DNA from: DAOUEH01 sp034430515
Lineage (GTDB): Bacteria; Chloroflexota; Dehalococcoidia; Dehalococcoidales; RBG-16-60-22
Assembly: GCA_034430515.1 (NCBI GenBank)
Contig: DAOUEP010000003.1
Location: 1-15,069, forward strand
Direction of reading: 5' to 3'
Length of the DNA stretch: 15,069 nucleotides
Both the position numbers and the translations under genes were made by a program. Under the pieces are notes generated by a model, which saw only the letters and a list, made by a program, of their open reading frames with translations, did no database searches and was not told where the DNA came from. This document shows positions 5,689 to 11,512 of this stretch, one piece after another. Each line of letters begins with the position of its first letter. Positions within the stretch are counted from its first letter, which is position 1.

Positions 5689-7006
5689 GCAGCCGCTGGC
5701 GGATGTCGCGGAGCTTGCGCTTGAGGAAGGGGTTGGTGCCCAGCTCCCCGGTTATCTTCTTGCAGGCGGCCGTCACCGCCGCGGCGTCGCGGTTGCCCAG
5801 CTCCCGGCCGATCTGCGTCACCGAGCAGTTGGTCTCCTGCCGGATGAGGTACATCGCCAGGCGGCGGGCCATAATGGAGTCCTTGTCGCGCCGGCGCCCG
5901 GTGAGTATCTCGGCGGGCAGCTCGAAAGAGGCGGCCACGGCGGCGACGATAGCCGACGGGTTGATGGCGTCCGCCATGACCTCTTTGCTGGCGATGTCCT
6001 CCAGGGCGCGGGCGGCCGTGGCCAGGCTGGGCTCGACGCGCAGCAGCCGGGCGAAGGCGACGACGCGGTTGAGCGAGCCTTCTAGGGCGCGGACGTTGTC
6101 CGACGCCTCGCGGGCGATGTAGTCCAGCACGTCGCGCGGCACGCGCACCCCCTGGCGGCCGGCCTTGGATTCCAGGATGGCCAGGCGGGTCTCGTGGTCG
6201 GGCGGCTGGATATCGACGGTGAGGCCCCACTCGAAGCGGGAGCGCAGCCTCTCTTCCAGCAGCGGCATCGACTTGGGGGGACAGTCGCTGGTGATGACAA
6301 TCTGGCGGTTGGTGTTGTGCAGCTCGTTGAAGGTGTGGAAAAAGCTCTCCTCGGTCTGCTCCTTGCCGCCGATGAAGTGGATGTCGTCGACGAGGAGCAT
6401 CCCCAAAGAGCGGTACTTGTTGCGGAACTCCTCGGTGGTACGCTCGCGCAGGGCGGTGACGAACTCGTTGGTGAACTGCTCGGCGCTGGTGCAGACGACG
6501 TTGACGTGAGCGGCCGCGGCCAGGTGGCCGATGGCGTGGAGCAGGTGGGTCTTGCCCAGCCCGGCCCCGCCGTAGACGAAGAGGGGGTTGTAAGTGTGCC
6601 CCGGGTTCTGGGCCACCGAGAGGGCCGCCGCCCGCGCCAGCCGGTTGCTGCCGCCCTCGATGAAGGCGTCGAAGACGTAGTCCGGGTTGAGGCGGGTGTA
6701 GACCGGCCCGGGGTCGGGCAGCGAGGTGGGGGCGGCGCGGCGCTTGCCGTTGACCTGGAAGACGATGCGGACGTCCGGGGAGGTCAGCCCGATGAGGGCC
6801 TTTTCGATGAGGGAGCGCTGGTTCTGCTCCAGGTACTCGGCGGCGAAGGCGTTGGGGACGCCGACGACAAACTGCCCGTCCCGGTAGCTCAGCCCGGCGG
6901 TGCGGCTGAACCAGGTGCGGTAGTTGGGCTGGCTCACCTGGAGCTGCAACTCGCCCAGGGCCGTCTCCCATATCTCCTGCGGTGTCCGGGTACGGGCGGT
7001 TTCCAT
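5681..7006 (-). CDS. dnaA: Chromosomal replication initiator DnaA, with altered box-reading helix
   Basis: An AAA+ initiator that binds and melts the origin. Domain I (about 8-85) has EIWETALGELQLQVSQPNYRTWF. A very short linker replaces domain II. Domain III has Walker A GGAGLGKTH (146-154), Walker B LLVDDIHF (204-211), the Arg-finger segment RLRSRFEWG and sensor II NVRALEG. Domain IV has MARRLAMYLIRQE and TQIGRELGNRD. The canonical GGRDHTTVLHA signature here reads GNRDAAAVTAA: residues 408-410 are all Ala, replacing the His-Thr-Thr that contacts DnaA boxes in E. coli. The start is uncertain: the ATG at 7006 gives a standard N-terminus (441 aa) but weak SD; the frame also opens at ATG 7066 and at GTG 7048, which has a GGGGGTG upstream. 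dnaN is not adjacent. It could be the sole DnaA or a diverged paralogue. Confidence 0.93.
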   Translation of the reverse strand: METARTRTPQEIWETALGELQLQVSQPNYRTWFSRTAGLSYRDGQFVVGVPNAFAAEYLEQNQRSLIEKALIGLTSPDVRIVFQVNGKRRAAPTSLPDPGPVYTRLNPDYVFDAFIEGGSNRLARAAALSVAQNPGHTYNPLFVYGGAGLGKTHLLHAIGHLAAAAHVNVVCTSAEQFTNEFVTALRERTTEEFRNKYRSLGMLLVDDIHFIGGKEQTEESFFHTFNELHNTNRQIVITSDCPPKSMPLLEERLRSRFEWGLTVDIQPPDHETRLAILESKAGRQGVRVPRDVLDYIAREASDNVRALEGSLNRVVAFARLLRVEPSLATAARALEDIASKEVMADAINPSAIVAAVAASFELPAEILTGRRRDKDSIMARRLAMYLIRQETNCSVTQIGRELGNRDAAAVTAACKKITGELGTNPFLKRKLRDIRQRLRP

Positions 7007-7019
7007 ACTTTGTTTCGCG

Positions 7020-7048
7020 GTGCCCGCGGGCCGGGGCCTTGCGGGCAC
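7020..7048 (-). promoter_or_regulatory. GC-rich hairpin just upstream of the dnaA ATG
   Basis: GTGCCCGC and GCGGGCAC form a perfect 8-bp stem with a 13-nt GC-rich loop, ending 13 nt before the ATG at 7006. If translation starts at 7006, this is a leader hairpin that could limit ribosome access. If it starts at 7066 or at the GTG at 7048, it is coding. Confidence 0.4.
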
Positions 7049-7081
7049 AAATTCACCCCCTGTCATGCATCGGCCGACACT

Positions 7082-7093
7082 TGACCGTGGTCA
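7082..7093. promoter_or_regulatory. Palindrome TGACC-GT-GGTCA upstream of dnaA
   Basis: A perfect 12-nt palindrome of 5-bp arms around GT, operator-like in form. A related half, TGACCgccGGT, follows at 7110-7120. Confidence 0.35.
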
Positions 7094-7112
7094 GCAATTT
7101 AATCGGGATTGA

Positions 7113-7191
7113 CCGCCGGTTGGGGCGGGGTCGCTGGAGGAAAAATGAACTTTCGTTAAATTGTTAACGCCAACAAGCATACAACCGGCGG
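7113..7191. repeat. 10-bp inverted repeat around an A/T-rich core
   Basis: CCGCCGGTTG at 7113-7122 and its exact complement CAACCGGCGG at 7182-7191 flank the A/T-rich part of the spacer. Between them lies the palindrome CGTTAA-ATTG-TTAACG at 7154-7169. The architecture suggests a protein-binding region (origin or operator); the function is inferred. Confidence 0.45.
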
Positions 7192-7315
7192 CCCCGGTGT
7201 GGCAACTATTAAGGGGGCTGCAAGCGGCGGAAGGCCGCCGTTGGCCACCCCTGAAAGCTCCCGTAAACGGCTCTTATTGCCGGTTTCCTACCCTCCCTCG
7301 CCTGACCACGCTCGG

Positions 7316-7344
7316 TTGTTAAAAAAAAAATTTAATGCTAGAAT
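7316..7344 (+). promoter_or_regulatory. Sigma-70 promoter for fmt-mazG
   Basis: TTGTTA (-35, 7316-7321) and TAGAAT (-10, 7339-7344) are separated by exactly 17 nt, mostly an A run. The expected start near 7350 leaves a leader of about 15 nt containing the fmt ribosome-binding site GGAGGA (7355-7360). Confidence 0.75.
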
Positions 7345-7365
7345 CTTGGCAACCGGAGGACTAAG

Positions 7366-8292
7366 TTGCGCATCGTTTTTATGGGGTCGCCCGCCGCGGC
7401 CTGCCCCTCGCTGGAGGGCCTCGTCCGGGCCGGTTACGAGGTCGCCGCGGTCTACACTCAGCCCGACCGCCCGGCGGGGCGGGGGCGCGCCCTGGCGGCG
7501 CCGGCGGTCAAGCTGGCCGCCGCGAAGCTGGGCCTGCCCGTCCGCCAGCCGACGAGCCTGCGCGACGCCGGCGAGCTGAAAAGACTGGCAGCGCTTGAGC
7601 CCGAGGCTATCGTCGTCTGCGCCTACGGCCAGATACTGACCCGGGCGGTGCTGGATATCCCGCCGCGCCAGTGCCTCAACGTCCACTTTTCGCTTTTGCC
7701 GCGGCACCGCGGCGCCGCCCCGGTGGCGGCGGCCATCCTGGCCGGTGACGCCTTCACCGGCGTCACCATCCAGCTCGTCCGGAAAAAGCTGGATACCGGG
7801 CCGGTGCTGGCCCGCGCCGCCGTGCCCGTTTTGTACTACGATACGGCCGGCACGCTGACGGCCAAGCTGGCCCAGGTGGGAGCGGCGCTGCTGCTGGAGG
7901 CGCTATCCGGCTGGGGCCGCGGCGAGATAACGCCGCAGCCGCAGGACGAAAGCGCGGCCACCTACGTCCCCCGCTTCGGCAAGGGGGCCGGGGAAATTGA
8001 CTGGAACGATGCGGCCGAGCGCATCGCGCGCCTGGTGCGCGCCTACCAGCCCTGGCCGGGGGCCTATACGAAGTGGGGAGGCAAACGAATGGAAATCATC
8101 GAGGCCGCCGCCGTCCCCGGCGAAGCCGCGGCGGGGAAAGTCCTGAGCCTCCCCGGCGGGGGGATAAGTATCGGCACCGGCGCCGGCCTCCTGGAGGTGC
8201 GGCGGCTCCAGCTGGCGGGCAACAAGCCCCTGACCGCCGCCGCGTTCGTCAACGGCCACCGCGACATCGTCGGGGCGGTGCTGCCCGACTGA
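7366..8292 (+). CDS. fmt: Methionyl-tRNA formyltransferase
   Basis: Formylates initiator Met-tRNA using 10-formyl-tetrahydrofolate. The 308-aa length is normal. The catalytic site is intact: N105 and H107 in LNVHFSLLPRHRGAAPV (the SLLPxxRGxxP motif) and D143 in KLDTG, matching E. coli N106, H108 and D144. The C-terminal OB-like domain begins at about 205 (ATYVPRFGKGAGEIDWN). The N-terminus reads MGSPAAACPS instead of the usual MGTPDFAVPS. The start is TTG at 7366, supported by GGAGGA six nt upstream and a clear promoter. A def gene, often adjacent to fmt, is absent; mazG follows after 11 nt, with its ribosome-binding site overlapping the fmt stop. Confidence 0.96.
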   Translation: MRIVFMGSPAAACPSLEGLVRAGYEVAAVYTQPDRPAGRGRALAAPAVKLAAAKLGLPVRQPTSLRDAGELKRLAALEPEAIVVCAYGQILTRAVLDIPPRQCLNVHFSLLPRHRGAAPVAAAILAGDAFTGVTIQLVRKKLDTGPVLARAAVPVLYYDTAGTLTAKLAQVGAALLLEALSGWGRGEITPQPQDESAATYVPRFGKGAGEIDWNDAAERIARLVRAYQPWPGAYTKWGGKRMEIIEAAAVPGEAAAGKVLSLPGGGISIGTGAGLLEVRRLQLAGNKPLTAAAFVNGHRDIVGAVLPD

Positions 8293-8303
8293 AGGAGTAT
8301 AAT

Positions 8304-9083
8304 TTGAACCTGCCGGAAGATTTGAGCCAGTTCCAGGCCCTGACGGCCATCATCGCCCGCCTGCGCGGCCCTGGCGGCTGCCCCTGGGACCGCCAGCAGA
8401 CCCACGTCTCGCTGCGGGCCAACCTGCTCTCGGAGTGCTACGAGGCGCTGGAGGCCCTTGACGCCGGCGACGCCGCCAAGCTGCGCGAGGAGCTGGGCGA
8501 CCTGCTGCTGCAAATCGTCCTCCACGCCCAGATAGCCGCCGATACGGGCGAGTTCGCCATCGGCGACGTGATTCGGGGCATTACCGAAAAGCTCATCCGC
8601 CGCCACCCCCACATCTTCGGCAGCGCCAGGGCCGCCGATGCCGACGCGGTGATGCACAACTGGGAGACCCTCAAGCGGGAGGAGCGCGGCGGGGACGCCT
8701 CGATGCTGGCCAGCGTCCCCCGCGATATGCCCGCCCTGGCCTACGCCTACGAAGTCCAGCGCCGGGTGGCCCGCGTCGGCTTCGACTGGGCCGATACCGA
8801 AGGCGTCATCGATAAGCTGGTGGAGGAGGTCAAGGAACTCCGCGCCGCCCGAGACACGTCGGAGCGCGCCGGCGAGTACGGCGACCTGCTCTTCACCCTG
8901 GCCAACGTCATGCGCCGCGACGGCATCGACCCGGAGGCGGCCCTGCGCCGGGCCAACGGCAAGTTCCTGCGGCGGTTCGCCGGCATGGAAACACTCTGCC
9001 GCCAGCGCGGCCAGGACTTCCACGCGCTTTCCTTTGAGGCGCAGAACGCCCTGTGGGAGGAGGTCAAAGGGGAGGAGGATTGA
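8304..9083 (+). CDS. mazG: Nucleoside triphosphate pyrophosphohydrolase MazG
   Basis: Hydrolyses NTPs or dNTPs to NMP and pyrophosphate; in E. coli it tempers stress signalling and cleans the nucleotide pool. The 259-aa protein has two MazG domains, the normal full-length form. The N-terminal domain has CPWDRQQTH (26-34) then SECYEALEAL and REELGD; the first Glu of the EExxE motif is Ser here. The C-terminal domain has EEVKE (174-178) and EYGD (191-194) with all metal ligands, and in studied MazG this is the catalytic half. The frame is open further upstream inside fmt, but TTG at 8304 with AAGGAG six nt upstream gives the standard start. Coexpressed with fmt; its stop is 1 nt from the 3' end of the convergent tRNA. 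Confidence 0.94.
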   Translation: MNLPEDLSQFQALTAIIARLRGPGGCPWDRQQTHVSLRANLLSECYEALEALDAGDAAKLREELGDLLLQIVLHAQIAADTGEFAIGDVIRGITEKLIRRHPHIFGSARAADADAVMHNWETLKREERGGDASMLASVPRDMPALAYAYEVQRRVARVGFDWADTEGVIDKLVEEVKELRAARDTSERAGEYGDLLFTLANVMRRDGIDPEAALRRANGKFLRRFAGMETLCRQRGQDFHALSFEAQNALWEEVKGEED

Positions 9084-9084
9084 G

Positions 9085-9161
9085 TGGTCGGGGCGCCCGG
9101 GTTTGAACCGGGGACCTCCGCGTCCCGAACGCGGCGCGCTACCAGACTGCGCTACGCCCCG
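9085..9161 (-). tRNA. tRNA-Pro(CGG)
   Basis: The minus strand folds into a full cloverleaf. The acceptor pairs CGGGGCG with CGCCCCG; the C1-G72 pair is typical of bacterial tRNA-Pro. The D stem is GCGC/GCGC. The anticodon stem CCGCG/CGCGG holds the loop TTCGGGA, giving anticodon CGG, which reads CCG (Pro). The T arm is CCCGG-TTCAAAC-CCGGG. The discriminator is A73 and the 3' CCA is encoded (9087-9085). A clear promoter lies just upstream. Confidence 0.97.
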
Positions 9162-9170
9162 CCGCCTGTA

Positions 9171-9199
9171 ATTATACACTGATGGCTCCGGGGCGGCAA
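9171..9199 (-). promoter_or_regulatory. Sigma-70 promoter of tRNA-Pro
   Basis: On the minus strand, TTGCCG (-35, 9199-9194) and TATAAT (-10, 9176-9171) are exactly 17 nt apart. The tRNA 5' end begins 9 nt after the -10, so the 5' leader is very short. Confidence 0.8.
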
Positions 9200-9219
9200 G
9201 TAGCCGGCCTCCCCGCCTC

Positions 9220-9292
9220 CGTCGGTGTTATCTATTCCCACCCAAACCGCCCTCGGCACGTCCGCCGCTTATCCCGTAAGTTTGCCCCCGCC
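9220..9292 (+). repeat. Dispersed intergenic repeat of about 70 bp, copy B
   Basis: Contains the exact core GTTATCTATTCCCACCCA at 9227-9244, followed by CCGCCCTCGGCAC as in copy A on the minus strand at 1828-1899. Copy C follows in tandem, with cores 79 bp apart. Confidence 0.75.
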
Positions 9293-9298
9293 CCACCC

Positions 9299-9369
9299 CA
9301 ACAGTGTTATCTATTCCCACCCAGACCACCCCTTAACATCCTCGGCTTAGCCCCGCGTTTCCCCCTCCA
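9299..9369 (+). repeat. Dispersed intergenic repeat of about 70 bp, copy C
   Basis: Contains the exact core at 9306-9323. Downstream it keeps CTCGGCTTAGC and GTTTCCCCCTCC, closest to the distal half of copy A. It lies in the same orientation as copy B. Confidence 0.75.
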
Positions 9370-9579
9370 ATACGCCCCCATAAACGGCGCATTAAAACCG
9401 CGCGCCCGCATCACGAGGGCGTACTTTCGTCATCCCCCGTTAATACCTCCCCCAAATGTTTACGTATTCTTTACGCCAGACTCGGCGGTGTTTATGCCCG
9501 ATATACCCCCGCGGTGGTAAAAATTAACCATAGGCGTCACGGCGGGAGCCGCGCGCCGGTATGTTACGGCAGGGTAAAG
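9370..9579. other. Leader/spacer upstream of the receiver-TackOD1 gene
   Basis: No gene seen. It contains TTTACG twice, 11 bp apart (9459-9464 and 9470-9475), in an A/T-rich patch. The only -35/-10 pairing I find (TTTACG, 17 nt, TATGCC) is weak. In-frame codons upstream of the ATG at 9580, including GTG 9514, lack a ribosome-binding site. Confidence 0.4.
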
Positions 9580-11511
9580 ATGAGCAGAGTCCTGATTTTA
9601 GCCAAAAAATCTCTCCTGAACAAGCGGGAGCTGAAGTCCTTGGCCCGGGACGGCATCCGCGTCCGGGAGGCCTCCAAGTACAAGGAAGACCTCTGGGATA
9701 TCAAGGCCGGCGATTACGATATCGTCGTCGTTGACGAGAACGTCTTCGGCGGCGACGCGCGCCTGGCGGCCCGCCAGATACGCGGCATATCGCGGGCCAT
9801 TATTATCCTCGTCGGCAGGACCTCCTCCTGGGAGATGTGGGACCACCGGCGGAAAATCGGCATCGACCACTACTGCCGCAAGCCCATGCAGGCCGGCGAC
9901 CTGGCCCACCGCATCAAGCTGGCGCGCGCCGAGACGGAGTACCGCCAGTTCCGCGAGAAGATGGACACCCTGGAGCCGGGAAGCTCCGCCCGTCTTGCGG
10001 CCGCCGCTCCGCCCGAGTTAGCCGCGCCGGAGGCCCCGGCCCCCGCGTCCGATGCGACCCCCCTGCCTGCGGGCGAGACGCCGGTTGCCCCCATGCCCGC
10101 CCCCGAAGCGCCGGCCGCGACGGGAAGCGCCAACATCTGGCAGGAGCCGCAGGCGGCCCGGCTGGTCAGCGAGCTATTGAGCGGCCCGAACGGCGAGATT
10201 AAACCGCAAATAGACCTGCGCCTCAAGGACGGCTTCGCCTACCCCCAGGCCGACGACATCATGGGAACTTCGGGGCGGGCAACGGCGTCGGTGCTGGAGC
10301 GCCTGGCCGATGCCGGCATCCTGGTGCGGGAGAACGCCGAGGAAGTCCTGGCCAGCCCGTCCGGCAGCCTGCAGCTGACGCCCGTGGAGCGGTGCCCGCA
10401 CTGCGACTCGGACAAGCTGACGCGCGGCCAGCTCCTGGAGCATTTTAACTGCGGCTTTATCGGCCCGGAAGAGGAATTCCATAAGGGCCTTAACCTGGTC
10501 TGCCCCAAGTGCCAGCGCGAGCTCAAGCTCATCGGCACCGATTACCGCAAGCCGGGGATGCGCTACGTCTGCAACTCCTGCCACAGCGCCTTTCCCAGCC
10601 CGGCGGTCAAGTGCCGCGACCTGAAGACGGGCGATGTCTACGCCATGGAGGAGCTGCGCCGCGTGCCGCTCTACCGCTACCACCTCAACGAGGCGCACCG
10701 CCGCCACCTGGAGTTCGAGCTGGAGCCCAAGCGGCAGCTCATCGACTACCTCAAACGCCTCGGCTACGATATCAAGGAGGCGGTACCGGTCAAGGGGCGC
10801 TCCGGGGCGATGCACACCCTCGACCTGGTGGCCGGGATGGATGAGCTGATAACGCGGCATACCGTCGTCATCGGCATCCTCTCGGCGCCGCGCGAGGGCG
10901 AGGCGGTGGACATCGAAGCCCTGTTCAGCTTCGACTCCAAGATATACGATACCGGCATCGAGAACAAGATGGTCATCGCCATGCCGCGCCTGGCCGACGA
11001 CGCCATGAAGTTCGCCGAGCGCCAGGGCATCCGGGTGTACGGCCTCGAGGAATTGCGGGCCCTGCTGCGGATGCCGCCCGCCGCCTTCGGCAAACCCACC
11101 GCGGCCCCGGCGGGGCTAAGCCCCGAAGACCGGCTGCAGTGGCTGCTGGAAAAACGGGGCTACTCCGTCCACCGCGACTACCACGTCACCGGCCGCAGCG
11201 GGACGGAGCATACCCTGAAGTTTTATGCCCAGAAGGACGACGGCATCGTCAACCACCGGCTGGCCGCCGGCATCATCACCGGCGATGAGGAAAGCGACGT
11301 CAACGCCGTCATGCGGTTCGATACGGCCGCCTACGACGCCAGCATCCGCGATAAGGTCGTCGTCACCGTGCCGGAGCTGAGCCGCGAGGCTAGGCAGTTC
11401 GCCGATTACCAGCGCATCAAGGTCATTCCGGCCGAGGAGCTCTTCGAGGCGCCCGGCCGGGCCGCCGGGGCTAACGCCGCGCTGGCCGACCAGACTAATC
11501 CGGTGAGGTAA
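9580..11511 (+). CDS. Receiver-like / zinc-ribbon (TackOD1-type) protein with two nuclease-fold-like repeats
   Basis: A 643-aa multidomain signalling protein, no symbol. Residues 1-115 look like a response-regulator receiver: D52 in YDIVVVDEN at the phospho-acceptor site and K101 in RKPM. The acidic pair after strand 1 is missing (LILAKKS), so phosphorylation is doubtful. An Ala/Pro-rich linker spans 138-183. A winged-helix-like segment follows (186-255). A cysteine-rich region (272-345) has CPHC, EHFNCGFIGPEEEF, CPKC...LIGTDY and CNSC, matching the pattern I know as TackOD1, an archaeal output/sensor domain. The C-terminus holds two related segments, 380-496 and 512-623, with GYxxxxxxxVxGRSGxxHTL as in Mrr-like nucleases. 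The ATG at 9580 follows a weak AGGGT. The glycosyltransferase gene starts 1 nt after the stop. Role inferred: control of polysaccharide synthesis. Confidence 0.8.
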   Translation: MSRVLILAKKSLLNKRELKSLARDGIRVREASKYKEDLWDIKAGDYDIVVVDENVFGGDARLAARQIRGISRAIIILVGRTSSWEMWDHRRKIGIDHYCRKPMQAGDLAHRIKLARAETEYRQFREKMDTLEPGSSARLAAAAPPELAAPEAPAPASDATPLPAGETPVAPMPAPEAPAATGSANIWQEPQAARLVSELLSGPNGEIKPQIDLRLKDGFAYPQADDIMGTSGRATASVLERLADAGILVRENAEEVLASPSGSLQLTPVERCPHCDSDKLTRGQLLEHFNCGFIGPEEEFHKGLNLVCPKCQRELKLIGTDYRKPGMRYVCNSCHSAFPSPAVKCRDLKTGDVYAMEELRRVPLYRYHLNEAHRRHLEFELEPKRQLIDYLKRLGYDIKEAVPVKGRSGAMHTLDLVAGMDELITRHTVVIGILSAPREGEAVDIEALFSFDSKIYDTGIENKMVIAMPRLADDAMKFAERQGIRVYGLEELRALLRMPPAAFGKPTAAPAGLSPEDRLQWLLEKRGYSVHRDYHVTGRSGTEHTLKFYAQKDDGIVNHRLAAGIITGDEESDVNAVMRFDTAAYDASIRDKVVVTVPELSREARQFADYQRIKVIPAEELFEAPGRAAGANAALADQTNPVR

Positions 11512-11512
11512 A

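Larger units (their letters stand above)
7007..7365. other. Divergent dnaA-fmt spacer, candidate replication origin or regulatory region
   Basis: All protein genes to the left run leftward and all to the right run rightward, so this 359-bp spacer is the strand-switch point next to dnaA. It contains an A/T-rich centre (about 7141-7168), a run of ten A followed by TTTAAT (7321-7336), and several palindromes. The motif CCGGTTG occurs at 7116-7122 and, inverted, at 7182-7188 and 7350-7356, with a near match TCGGTTG at 7312-7318. I find no TTATCCACA-type DnaA box here. Divergent promoters for dnaA and fmt must also lie here; only the fmt one is clear. Confidence 0.45.

Noticed and set aside
5319..6971. 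A 550-residue minus-strand frame across dnaA and the dnaA-obg spacer
   Set aside because: It is an alternative frame of dnaA, rich in Arg/Pro/Gly, with no recognisable domain.
8298..8303. TATAAT immediately before the mazG start codon
   Set aside because: It lies between the ribosome-binding site and the start codon, with no -35 upstream; a promoter here would start inside mazG.
9182..9520. Plus-strand frame of 112 codons downstream of the tRNA
   Set aside because: It translates the two intergenic repeat copies, has no ribosome-binding site and is Pro/Arg-rich.
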